Positions 1 through 7,388 of a DNA stretch of 64,000 bases are shown here, piece after piece (positions within the stretch are counted from its first letter, which is position 1; every line of letters starts with the position of its first letter). The notes under the pieces were generated by a model. It had not been told where the DNA came from and ran no database searches. It saw only the letters and a program-made list of their open reading frames with translations. The translations under genes were made by a program, and so were the position numbers. Origin of the DNA: Streptomyces davaonensis JCM 4913 (GTDB lineage: Bacteria; Actinomycetota; Actinomycetes; Streptomycetales; Streptomycetaceae); NCBI RefSeq assembly GCF_000349325.1, contig NC_020504.1:8908326-8972325 (forward strand). Reading direction: 5' to 3'.

Positions 1-135
1 GCGGTCCTCGCCGACGCCCAGCCGACCTGTCCGGCCGACCTGTTCGAGCCGGAGGCCTATACCGGGGCCGCGGGCCCGCTGACGGACCGCGCGCTGTCGA
101 GGAAGCTGCCCACGACCGGCGGGGAAGCCGCCTAG
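1..135 (+). CDS. C-terminal end of a lyase-superfamily protein (partial)
   Basis: An open frame enters from the left edge and stops at TAG 133-135, giving 44 residues. The tail, with a motif like EAYTGAAGPLTDRAL, resembles the end of fumarase/adenylosuccinate-lyase superfamily enzymes such as 3-carboxymuconate cycloisomerase. That assignment rests on a short fragment and is weak. The stop codon lies inside the CTAG that flanks the adjacent insertion element, so the element inserted exactly at the end of this gene without breaking it. Confidence 0.45.
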   Translation, partial: AVLADAQPTCPADLFEPEAYTGAAGPLTDRALSRKLPTTGGEAA

Positions 136-146
136 GGCCTGTATCG
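132..146. repeat. Left end of IS element: CTAG target site and inverted repeat
   Basis: CTAG (132-135) followed by GGCCTGTATCG. This matches the inverted right end at 1993-2007, where CGATACACGCC is followed by CTAG. One mismatch is seen over the first 11 bases of the repeat. Confidence 0.7.
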
Positions 147-230
147 AATGTGCAGGTCGCCAGCGACACTGTCGGCGGACGACCCAAAATCACGTGCGGT
201 CTTCGCCTGGTCATGCTGTGATCATTCGCT

Positions 231-1037
231 GTGAATGCCCATCTTCTCGATGAAGCCGACTTGACGGACAGGATGGAAAGGAACCTGGCGGAACATGCCT
301 GTCACTTGCATCGGAGCATGACCGGTGCGGCCGTCACGGAGACGGGTGACCTCCTGGTCGCCGACAGCGGCCTGGACGACGACACTTTCAATATCGTTGC
401 CGCGGCTCGCTTCACCGCCGCCACCGCGTCGGCACGTATCACCGGGACCGCTCGGACGCTGGCTCGCACCGGCCGCCGCTTCTCCTGGTGGGTGGGGCCT
501 GCCTCGACACCACCGGACCTCACCGCCCGCCTGGCGGCGGCCGGCATGCCGGCGTCCGAACGCGAGACAGCCATGTGGGCCGAGCTGGACGACACCCTGC
601 CGCTGCCCGCCGCCCAAGGACTGGACATACAGACGGTGGCCACGCCCGAACAGCTCGCCGACTATGCTGCGGTTCTCGCTGCGAACTGGGACCCGCCTGC
701 TGACACCGTGTGCCGCTTCTTCGCCCAGGCGGCCCCGCAGGCTCTGGCCGCGCACTGCCCGGCCCGGTACCTGGTCGGCTACGTGCAGGGCCGTCCGGTC
801 TGTTCGGCCGAAGTGTTTCATCACGCGGGGGTTGCCGGGATCTACAGCATCTGCACCCTGGCTGCCCACCGCCGACGTGGCTACGGAGGTGCCATCACGC
901 TCGCCGCACTCCGCACGGCCCGCGACCGAGACCACCGCATCGCGGTCTTGCAGGCGTCAGCCGACGGCGAGCCCGTCTACCGCCGCCTGGGTTTCCGCTC
1001 CTGTGGCCAGTTCACCGAACACACCATCACCCCTTGA
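231..1037 (+). CDS. GNAT-family N-acetyltransferase (IS passenger)
   Basis: 268 residues from a GTG start. The C-terminal half carries the acetyl-CoA-binding signature [10 protein letters not shown] at roughly residues 217-226 and ends with the YRRLGF motif common in GNAT proteins. The N-terminal half is less conserved. The substrate cannot be told from sequence; family members acetylate amines of small molecules, peptides or proteins in the cytoplasm. It lies alone between the left end of the IS element and the transposase, and points towards it. Its position inside the inverted repeats and CTAG duplication suggests it travelled with the element. No strong ribosome binding site is visible upstream. 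Confidence 0.8.
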   Translation: MNAHLLDEADLTDRMERNLAEHACHLHRSMTGAAVTETGDLLVADSGLDDDTFNIVAAARFTAATASARITGTARTLARTGRRFSWWVGPASTPPDLTARLAAAGMPASERETAMWAELDDTLPLPAAQGLDIQTVATPEQLADYAAVLAANWDPPADTVCRFFAQAAPQALAAHCPARYLVGYVQGRPVCSAEVFHHAGVAGIYSICTLAAHRRRGYGGAITLAALRTARDRDHRIAVLQASADGEPVYRRLGFRSCGQFTEHTITP

Positions 1038-1085
1038 CCTCCCGGACTCCACAAGCCATCTGCCCGTTCTTCACAACGGTGCTGG

Positions 1086-1959
1086 TCACAGCCACTCGTT
1101 GATGGCCGCTACGAGGACAGTGGCCTCGTAGCGGACCGCGAGTTTGTCGTATCTCGTGGCCACGGCACGGTTCCTTTTGAGGCGATTGATGCCGCATTCG
1201 ACTGCGTGCCGAGCCTTGTAGTCCTCGGCGTCGAACTTGGGCGGACGACCACCACGCGAGCCGAGCTTCTTGCGGTTACGGGCCTGGTCGGCCTTGTCCG
1301 GGATGGTGCAGCGGATGCCTCGGCGTCGCAGGTAGGCGCGGTTCTTACGGGATGCGTATGCCTTGTCGGCACGGACCCGGTCAGGCCGGGTCCGCGGCCG
1401 ACCGGCACCCCGGCGGGCGACGCGGACCTTCTTCAGGACGGGCTCGAACTGTGGGGAGTCGCCGCGCTGTCCAGCGGTGATCACGATGGACATGGGCTTT
1501 GGCCCTGCTCGACGGCCAGGTGCAGCTTGGTGGTCAGGCCGCCGCGCGAGCGTCCGAGGCCGTGGTCGTCCGGCTCGACGGTGACGCCACCGGGCGGCTC
1601 GGTCTGCAGGTCCCCCTTTTCCGCGCCCCGGCGGCGTGCTGGTGGGCCCGGCACACGGTGGAGTCGATGTTGAGGTCCCAGGTGATGAGGTCCTTGGCGT
1701 CGGCCTGGGCCTGCAGTTCGGTGAAGATCCGATGCCAGGTACCGTCCCGCTGCCAGCGGCGGAACAGGTCGTACACCCTCGCCCAGGGCCCGTACCGCTC
1801 CGGCACGTCCCGCCACGGGATGCCGGTACGAGTGCGAAACCGTATGCCGTCGATCAGCTGCCGCCTGGTCCATATCGGCGGACGGCCCGGTTTCTGGCCC
1901 CGGGGCAACAACGGCTCCAGCCGCGCCCACTGCGTATCCGTCAGATCTCCACGCGCCAC
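1086..1959 (-). pseudogene. IS5-family DDE transposase, two frame breaks
   Basis: Starting at 1959, the first 100 or so residues read as the N-terminal part of an IS5/IS427-group transposase (DLTDTQWARLEPLLP...[11 protein letters not shown]). Continuity is lost at a run of A and G residues around 1612-1624 and resumes in the -1 frame ([21 protein letters not shown]). A second break near 1497-1500 shifts to the frame carrying the catalytic C-terminal part ([12 protein letters not shown]...[12 protein letters not shown]...), which ends at 1086. The first break lies in an AAAAGGGGG run, so it could be a programmed -1 shift. The second looks like a one-base loss. The gene is therefore probably inactive. 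Confidence 0.8.
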
Positions 1960-1992
1960 GAAGCAAGATCATCCCACCTCAAGATCCACTTC

Positions 1993-2007
1993 CGATACAC
2001 GCCCTAG
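1993..2007. repeat. Right end of IS element: inverted repeat and CTAG target site
   Basis: CGATACACGCC followed by CTAG, the mirror of the left end at 132-146. The stop codon of the next minus-strand gene lies only about 22 bp further on, so the element sits between two gene ends. Confidence 0.7.
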
Positions 2008-2029
2008 GAGCGGACTCTCAGAACACGGC

Positions 2030-2218
2030 CTAGGCCTCGCGCTTGCGGCGCAGGGCGATCTCCGTGAGTTCGTCGATGTCGAACTCCGAGCGGCCCGGCG
2101 AGCCGTAACGGGTGATCTTCCCGCGGCTGACCCACTTGCGGATCGTCGCCTCGGACACTCCCGTGGCGAGCGCGGCCACCTTGGTGGGCACCAGTCGGTC
2201 GCGCGGCGGCTTCCTCAT
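2030..2218 (-). CDS. Small helix-turn-helix DNA-binding protein
   Basis: 62 residues from an ATG whose first bases overlap the stop of the upstream gene (ATGA), so the two are translationally coupled. The sequence (KVAALATGVSEATIRKWVSRGKI) is a MerR/excisionase-type winged helix with no effector domain. Tiny proteins of this kind are frequent in Streptomyces as partners of a second small protein. The target is unknown. It was chosen in preference to the longer antisense-style frame reading through the same stop because of the overlap and the recognisable domain. Confidence 0.7.
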   Translation of the reverse strand: MRKPPRDRLVPTKVAALATGVSEATIRKWVSRGKITRYGSPGRSEFDIDELTEIALRRKREA

Positions 2219-2787
2219 GCGTCGACAGCCTTCCGCCGCCGCTCCACCAGCGGGCGCAGTGTGATCCACTCGCGCATGTCCCAGGTGTGCCCCGCCGAAC
2301 AGCGGATGCTGCCGCCGTCCGCCCGGGCCGAAGTGCTGATCCTGCCCGGGCAGTTGGCGACCACGCACTCCCAGGTGAGCGCCGCGGGTTCGCCGGGCTC
2401 CGGGTCGATGGTGCGCAGCAACTCCCGGTGCAGCGCGTCGATCTCGTCCGCGAAGTCGGCGGCCGGCGGCTGCTCGGCGATCCAGTCCAGGTGGTCCAGG
2501 AGGAAGCGCGTCACCTGCGGGACCGAGCGGGCGGGCGGGACCGCGCCGCGCTCGTCGGCGACGAACTGGGCCCATGACTCGAGGATGGCGAGCAGGTTGT
2601 GCCGCGAGTCGAGGGCGGACATGTTGAGGCGGTCCCGGTTCCGGCTCCCGGACACCCGGGGGTGACGGAGCTGCCGGGACGTGGGTAAGACGTGATGCAG
2701 CGTTTCCTGGTAGAGACTGGGAAGCGCGCGCAGATTTCCCTCCAACTGCCGGATACGCGAGGCACAAAGGCAGGCGTGAGACTCCAT
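2215..2787 (-). CDS. Cysteine-containing hypothetical protein, OvmZ-like
   Basis: 190 residues from ATG 2787, preceded by AGGAAG at a good distance. The open frame extends further upstream but has no comparable start signal. The N-terminus (MESHACLCASRIRQLEGNLRALP) and a C-terminal patch with cysteines (WECVVANC...IRCSAGHTW) resemble the Streptomyces proteins called OvmZ. I recall that similarity from memory and cannot check it. The cysteine spacing suggests a small metal-binding fold. It overlaps the downstream HTH gene by 4 bp. No enzymatic motif is seen. Confidence 0.55.
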   Translation of the reverse strand: MESHACLCASRIRQLEGNLRALPSLYQETLHHVLPTSRQLRHPRVSGSRNRDRLNMSALDSRHNLLAILESWAQFVADERGAVPPARSVPQVTRFLLDHLDWIAEQPPAADFADEIDALHRELLRTIDPEPGEPAALTWECVVANCPGRISTSARADGGSIRCSAGHTWDMREWITLRPLVERRRKAVDA

Positions 2788-2962
2788 TCGCTTCCTTTCT
2801 GACGGAAGAGCGAGAGGTCGCGGCAGAAGCTTCAAACGGGCCCGTTCGATTTCGGCTCGAGCGCACTGGGAGATTTCCACGCGGCGCTTCGGAGTGTCAA
2901 CGCGCTGCATTCGCGGTCGATCACCACTAAAGGGGAACTCCAGATTCACTCTGCGCGGATCC

Positions 2963-3031
2963 CGAATCGCGACCCCGAATCCAGACGCCGAATCCCCACC
3001 CCGACTCCGCCCCGAGTCCCCATCCCGAGGA
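2963..3031. repeat. Degenerate 13-bp tandem repeats in the leader of the prenyl synthase gene
   Basis: The core CGAATC/CGACTC/CGAGTC starts at 2963, 2976, 2989, 3002, 3013 and 3026. All steps are 13 bp except one of 11 bp. The array sits in the 251-bp space between the divergent genes at 2787 and 3039 and ends about 8 bp before the GTG start. It could be a regulator-binding array or simply drifted simple sequence. Confidence 0.6.
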
Positions 3032-3038
3032 GACACCC

Positions 3039-4070
3039 GTGACCGTGGACGTCACCACCCTGCGCGCCGACCTGCTGCGCCGCGTCGAGGACAAGCTGTG
3101 CTCCCACTTGGCCGCCGAACGCGACCTGTGGGCCGAGGTGCACGAAGGCGCCGTGGTCCCCATCGACGCGCTCGCGGAGCTGATCGACTCGGGCGGCAAA
3201 CGCATCCGGCCCGCGTTCTGCCTCACCGGCTACCTCGCCTCCGGCGGCGACCCGGACGACCCCGGGATCGTGGCGGCCGGTGCGGCCCTGGAGATGCTCC
3301 ATCTGTCCGCCCTCGTCCACGACGACGTCCTGGACGACTCCGACACCAGGCGCGGACTGCCGACCGTGCACACGAAGTACCGGGAACTCCACGGCGAGCG
3401 GGGCTTGCAGGGGGAGTCACGCCGGTACGGCGAGGGCGTGGCGATCCTCGTCGGCGACCTCGCGCTCGTCTACTCCGGGGAGCTGATGTCCGAGGCACCG
3501 AGGGCGGCGCTCCCGGAGTGGAACCGGCTGCGCTCCGAGGTGATGATCGGGCAGTACCTGGACGTCCACGCGGCCGCCGAGTTCTCCGTCGACCCCCGTG
3601 GCTCCCGGCTGATCGCCCGGATCAAGTCCGGCCGGTACACCATCCACCGCCCCCTCGTGGTGGGCGCGAGCGCGGCGGGCCGGGGCGATCTCGCCCCCGC
3701 CTTCGAGGAGTACGGCGAGGCGGTCGGCGAGGCCTTCCAGCTCCGCGACGACCTGCTGGACGCCTTCGGTGACTCCGCGGACACCGGCAAGCCCACCGGC
3801 CTGGACTTCGCCCAGCACAAGATGACGCCGCTGCTGGGCTGGGCGATGCAGCGCGACCACCACATCCACACCCTGATGACCGAACCGGGCCACACCCCCG
3901 ACGAGGTGCGCCACCGCCTCCTGGACACCGGCGTCCCCGAGGACGTGGAGCGCCATATCGCGAACCTCGTCGAACACGGCCGCAAAGCCATCGCCGACGC
4001 GCCCGTCGACCGGGTCTGGCGCGCGGAACTGGCCGACATGGCCGAGCGGGTCGCGTACCGCACCGCCTGA
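3039..4070 (+). CDS. trans-Polyprenyl diphosphate synthase
   Basis: 343 residues from GTG 3039, with GAGGAGA upstream. The two aspartate-rich Mg-diphosphate motifs of trans-prenyltransferases are present: HDDVLDDSD near residue 95 and LRDDLLD near residue 237. GGKRIRP near the N-terminus binds isopentenyl diphosphate. The enzyme condenses isopentenyl diphosphate onto an allylic diphosphate in the cytoplasm; product chain length (C15-C20 or longer) cannot be fixed by eye. It is followed by a cis-prenyltransferase and an O-methyltransferase on the same strand, so a prenyl-donor function for a local pathway is plausible. A housekeeping role cannot be excluded. Confidence 0.9.
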   Translation: MTVDVTTLRADLLRRVEDKLCSHLAAERDLWAEVHEGAVVPIDALAELIDSGGKRIRPAFCLTGYLASGGDPDDPGIVAAGAALEMLHLSALVHDDVLDDSDTRRGLPTVHTKYRELHGERGLQGESRRYGEGVAILVGDLALVYSGELMSEAPRAALPEWNRLRSEVMIGQYLDVHAAAEFSVDPRGSRLIARIKSGRYTIHRPLVVGASAAGRGDLAPAFEEYGEAVGEAFQLRDDLLDAFGDSADTGKPTGLDFAQHKMTPLLGWAMQRDHHIHTLMTEPGHTPDEVRHRLLDTGVPEDVERHIANLVEHGRKAIADAPVDRVWRAELADMAERVAYRTA

Positions 4071-4173
4071 GCGGCCGTGAACGACGGCCCGAACAGGGCC
4101 GATGGCTGAAGCTCCGCGACGGGCGATACGGTGGCCCCCACTAGCGGTCGGTGGGGACGAAGGGACAGGGCAC

Positions 4174-4950
4174 GTGGCCTATAGGGCGCTCCGCGCGGCA
4201 TTGGAGGCCGTGTACGTCAAGCGACTGGCGCGCAAGCTGGACGGCAAGCCACGCCCACGGCACGTCGCCATCATGCTCGACGGCAACCGCCGTTGGGCCC
4301 GCGGTGCCGGACACGACGACGTGCGCGAGGGCTACCGGGTCGGCGGCGCGAAGGTCGGCGACTTCCTGCGCTGGTGCGACGCGGCGGACATCGAGCACGT
4401 CACGCTGTGGATGCTCTCCGACGACAACCTCCACCGGCCCCCGGCCGAACTCGGCCCGCTGCTCGAAATCATCGAGGAGACCGTGGCCAGCATCTGCGCG
4501 GCCGACGAGGACTGGCGGATCGAGGTCATCGGCGCCCTCGACCTGCTGCCGGGCGAGACCTCGCGCTCGCTGAAGGACGCCGTGGCGCGCACCACGGGCC
4601 GCACCGGACTCAAGGTCGACGTGGCGGTCGGCTACGGCGGCCGACGCGAGATCATCGACGCGGTGCGGTCCGCCTTCGACAAGCACATCTCCGCCGGCGG
4701 CGACCCCCGCGAACTGGCGGAGAACTTCGACCTCCAGCACATCTCGGACAACCTCTACTCCCCGGCGGGCCCCGACACCGACTTCATCATCCGCACCTCC
4801 GGCGAGCAGCGCCTGTCCGGCTTCCTGCTCTGGCAGTCCGCGTACGCAGAGGTGCACTTCGTGGAAGTCCTGTGGCCCGCCTTCCGGCAGATAGACCTGT
4901 TGCGCGCACTGCGCTCCTACGCGGTCCGGGACCGGCGTTACGGCAGGTGA
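4174..4950 (+). CDS. cis-Prenyltransferase (UppS / Z-farnesyl diphosphate synthase family)
   Basis: 258 residues from GTG 4174, with AAGGGA about nine bases upstream. The open frame also reaches 4102, but that start has no comparable signal. Family motifs are complete: MLDGNRRWA near the N-terminus, LWMLSDDNLHRP, GYGGRREI, and RTSGEQRLSGFLLWQ near the C-terminus. Members add isopentenyl units in Z configuration to allylic diphosphates. Short-chain actinobacterial members make Z,E-farnesyl diphosphate and long-chain ones undecaprenyl diphosphate. It lies 103 bp after a trans-prenyl synthase, which could supply its primer. A primary role in cell-wall carrier synthesis is the alternative. Confidence 0.9.
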   Translation: MAYRALRAALEAVYVKRLARKLDGKPRPRHVAIMLDGNRRWARGAGHDDVREGYRVGGAKVGDFLRWCDAADIEHVTLWMLSDDNLHRPPAELGPLLEIIEETVASICAADEDWRIEVIGALDLLPGETSRSLKDAVARTTGRTGLKVDVAVGYGGRREIIDAVRSAFDKHISAGGDPRELAENFDLQHISDNLYSPAGPDTDFIIRTSGEQRLSGFLLWQSAYAEVHFVEVLWPAFRQIDLLRALRSYAVRDRRYGR

Positions 4951-5077
4951 CAGCGGCGGACCCGGATCGTGGGCGGCGCCACAGCACTGCTCTACCGGCG
5001 CTCCAGAAACGCTCCCGATACTCGGTAGCAGCACTGGAGCGGGGCTCCGCCCCAGCCGCCGATCCGAAGGGATTGCC

Positions 5078-6151
5078 GTGTCCAACCCTGACGCCGTGCT
5101 CGCCCGGATGCGCGAGTACATGGTGGGACCCACCCGGTTCATGATCCTCCATGCCTGCTTCGAACTCGGCATAGTGGAGGCGCTGCGCAAGGAGTCCGGC
5201 CTGACCGCGGCGGACCTCGGCGTGGTGGTCGGCGCCAAGCCCGACGCCGTGGAGCAGTTGCTGGTACTGCCGCTGAAGGAAGGCTTCGTCGCCCGGGACG
5301 AGACCACCGGCGGCTACACCCTGGGCTCGCTCGCGGATGTCGCCGAGCCGGACCTCCAGCGGGTCCTGACCTTCATGGGCATGATCAAGACCGGCATGAT
5401 GCGGCAGCTGTACTACCTCAAGGACAGCGTCTCGACCGGCCGTGTGGTCGGCCTCGAGGAGCTCTACGGCTTCGAGGGCACGATGTTCGAGGCGGCGGCC
5501 GTGGTCCCGGAGGTACGGGCCGCATGGGGGCCACTGGCTCGGAGTGAGACGGCGAGCGTGTATCCCTGGTTCTTCAGCAGCTTCGACGTGCCGGACGGGG
5601 CTCGCGTGCTGGACGCTCGGGGCGGCAACGGCCTCGGGGCGATCATGACCTGTCAGCTGAAGGGGTCGCCCGGACTGCGGGTGACCACCTTCGACCGGCC
5701 CGAGCTGGAGGCCGAGTGCCGGAAGAACTTCCAGGCGCAAGGCGTGGCGGAGCAGTGCGACTTCGTGGGCGGTGACGTTCTCGAGTCCCTGCCGGGCGGC
5801 TACGACGTGGTGCTGCTCAAGCACTTCGTGGACATGTACGACAAGGACGAGGTCCTCACCATCCTCCGCAACGCCCACGGGGCGCTGGAGCCCGGTGGAC
5901 AGGTCGTCGTCCTCGCGCCCGTCTACCCCGAGGACATCACGGACCCGGGCGACCTCCAAGCCGACTTCTTCCCGGCCTACATCCTCGGGTGCGTGGTCGG
6001 CCGCGGCGGCCTCCAGAAGCTCTCCGCCTACCGGAGCTGGCTGGAGGAGGCCGGGTTCGAGGTCACGAAGGTGAGCGCCAAGGACCCCGCCGAGATCCCG
6101 GCGGACGCCATCATCAACCGTGTCGTCATCTGCGCGACGAAGCGGGACTGA
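5078..6151 (+). CDS. SAM-dependent O-methyltransferase (acetylserotonin OMT type)
   Basis: 357 residues from GTG 5078, preceded by GAAGGG. The N-terminal third has the winged-helix dimerisation fold of plant-type and actinomycete small-molecule OMTs. The C-terminal part has the SAM site (ARVLDARGGNG, with R in place of the usual second residue of the V-G-G motif), an acidic GGDVLES loop, and the LLKHFVDMYDKDE catalytic-histidine region. It probably methylates a phenolic or enolic hydroxyl of a secondary metabolite. It is the last gene before a strong bidirectional hairpin at 6173-6210. Confidence 0.88.
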   Translation: MSNPDAVLARMREYMVGPTRFMILHACFELGIVEALRKESGLTAADLGVVVGAKPDAVEQLLVLPLKEGFVARDETTGGYTLGSLADVAEPDLQRVLTFMGMIKTGMMRQLYYLKDSVSTGRVVGLEELYGFEGTMFEAAAVVPEVRAAWGPLARSETASVYPWFFSSFDVPDGARVLDARGGNGLGAIMTCQLKGSPGLRVTTFDRPELEAECRKNFQAQGVAEQCDFVGGDVLESLPGGYDVVLLKHFVDMYDKDEVLTILRNAHGALEPGGQVVVLAPVYPEDITDPGDLQADFFPAYILGCVVGRGGLQKLSAYRSWLEEAGFEVTKVSAKDPAEIPADAIINRVVICATKRD

Positions 6152-6172
6152 GCAGGACTCGGAGGTCCGGTT

Positions 6173-6210
6173 CCGGGGACGTCCCTGGCACGCACGGCGG
6201 ACGTCCCCGG
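6173..6210. terminator. Bidirectional hairpin terminator between convergent genes
   Basis: A perfect 12-bp inverted repeat, CCGGGGACGTCC (6173-6184) and GGACGTCCCCGG (6199-6210), with a 14-nt loop. It lies between the convergent methyltransferase (ends 6151) and SARP (ends 6224) genes. There is no T-run, which is common for Streptomyces terminators. Confidence 0.75.
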
Positions 6211-6223
6211 ACCCGGACCCGTT

Positions 6224-7045
6224 TCAGGCGGTGTAGAGATCGAACGTGGAGCTGCGCCGGGGCCCGGCGACGACCTCCAGCTGGGGGTCGACGACCAGCA
6301 TCGCCTGGTGCAGCCGCTGCACCCGCGGCGAGGGTTCCACGCCCAGCCCCTCGATCAGCCGGATCCGTAACGTGCGGTAGACCTCCAGGGCCGACGCCTG
6401 CCGCCCCGAGCGGTACAGCGCCACCATGGCCTGCGAGTGGAGCCCCTCGTGCTGCGGATAGCGGGCCGTCAGCTCGGTGAGTTCCGGGATGAGTTCGGTG
6501 TGCCGGCCGAGCCGCAGATCGGCGTCGATCCGCCGCTCGACGGTGCCGAGACGGCTCTCCTCCAGACGCATCACCTCGATCCTGAGCACGGGACCGACCC
6601 GTACGTCGACCAGCGCCGGACCCCGCCACTGGAGCAGCGCCTGCCGGAAGCGGTCGGCGGCGACGGCGTCGTCACCGGCCTCGAAGGCCGACCGGCCCTC
6701 CCCGGCCAGGCGTTCGTAGGTGTGCACGTCGACGCTCTCGTTCGGGATGGCCAGCACATAGCCGCCGTGCCGGGTGGCGAGCACCTCCTTCGCCGTGCCC
6801 GGTGCGTCGGGTCCCATGGCGCCGGCCAGGCGTCGGCGCAGCTGAAGTATGTACGTCTGTAAGGTGGCCAGGGCGCTCTGTGGTGGTTTGGTGCCCCACA
6901 GTTCTTCCATGAGGGTGGACACGGGCACCACGCGTCCGGGGCTGAGGGCGAGCAGGGACAGCATCTGCCGTGGCTTCCCGGCCGAAGGGACGATCGACTC
7001 CCCGTCGACCTCGGCGTTCAGCGTGCCCAGTACCTGGAACTTCAT
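6224..7045 (-). CDS. SARP-family transcriptional activator
   Basis: 273 residues from ATG 7045, preceded by GGGGGAGAACA. An N-terminal OmpR-type winged helix (residues ~1-95; SAGKPRQMLSLLAL, VSTLMEELWG, ATLQTYILQLRRRL, GGYVLAI) is joined to a bacterial transcriptional activation domain of TPR character. Length and order match single-domain SARPs of the DnrI/RedD/ActII-ORF4 kind, which switch on nearby biosynthetic operons by binding heptameric direct repeats with 11-bp spacing. Two TTA codons (6862-6860 and 6370-6368) predict dependence on bldA tRNA. Its own upstream region carries a SARP-box-like array at 7220-7273, so auto-regulation or control by the neighbouring larger SARP is likely. Confidence 0.93.
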   Translation of the reverse strand: MKFQVLGTLNAEVDGESIVPSAGKPRQMLSLLALSPGRVVPVSTLMEELWGTKPPQSALATLQTYILQLRRRLAGAMGPDAPGTAKEVLATRHGGYVLAIPNESVDVHTYERLAGEGRSAFEAGDDAVAADRFRQALLQWRGPALVDVRVGPVLRIEVMRLEESRLGTVERRIDADLRLGRHTELIPELTELTARYPQHEGLHSQAMVALYRSGRQASALEVYRTLRIRLIEGLGVEPSPRVQRLHQAMLVVDPQLEVVAGPRRSSTFDLYTA

Positions 7046-7219
7046 TGTTCTCCCCCGTACGTTGTCGAGTCCCGATGCCGGGTCCCGGCCCCGTGGATGC
7101 CGGCGCACGCGCGCGTGCGTGCGCCGTGGGGGAGGCAGCCCTGGGCAGGGGAGTGGGCGATCGGCTCGCGGGAACAATCGGTCCGGCTTGGCCGGATCAT
7201 TCCGGTGCGCACGCCGACC

Positions 7220-7325
7220 AGTGTTGTCCATGCGACTTGGGCCGCACTGTTCGGCGACTTGGCGGCGGCTTGGGATGCGGGTGACCGTCAAGCGGAGGTC
7301 AAGTCACCGGGCAGTCCCGCTCAAG
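7220..7325 (-). promoter_or_regulatory. SARP-box-like array and promoter of the small SARP gene
   Basis: On the minus strand, CCAAG(T/C)C starts at 7273, 7262 and 7240, with a degenerate copy at 7251. The period is therefore 11 bp. The last copy is followed after exactly 8 bp by AACACT (7225-7220), a plausible -10 box. An 8-bp gap to the -10 is the usual geometry for SARP-activated promoters. Further on, GTCAAG repeats at 7287 and 7298 with a related TCAAG at 7321 continue the 11/22-bp period on the plus strand. The rest of the 343-bp gene-free stretch 7046-7388 shows nothing else. The predicted leader is about 165 nt. Confidence 0.6.
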
Positions 7326-7388
7326 CCCCCGCACGGACCCGAAACGCCGTGGCGGCGGCGACCGACTGAATCACATCGCCCTCAAGCC

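Larger units (their letters stand above)
136..2003. mobile_element. IS5-type element carrying an acetyltransferase passenger gene
   Basis: The left end begins GGCCTGTATCG (136-146). The right end, read inward on the minus strand, begins GGCGTGTATCG (2003-1993), so 10 of 11 bases match and weaker similarity continues inward. Both ends are flanked by CTAG (132-135 and 2004-2007), as expected of a target duplication by IS5-group elements. Inside are a minus-strand DDE transposase with two frame breaks and, between it and the left end, a plus-strand GNAT gene. At about 1.87 kb it is roughly twice the size of a plain IS5-group element, which agrees with the presence of a passenger. Whether it still moves is doubtful given the broken transposase. 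Confidence 0.7.

Noticed and set aside
1612..1624. Programmed -1 frameshift site (AAAAGGGGG) joining the transposase frames
   Set aside because: Possible, but a second independent frame break near 1497 is needed to reach the catalytic end, so the gene was called a pseudogene.
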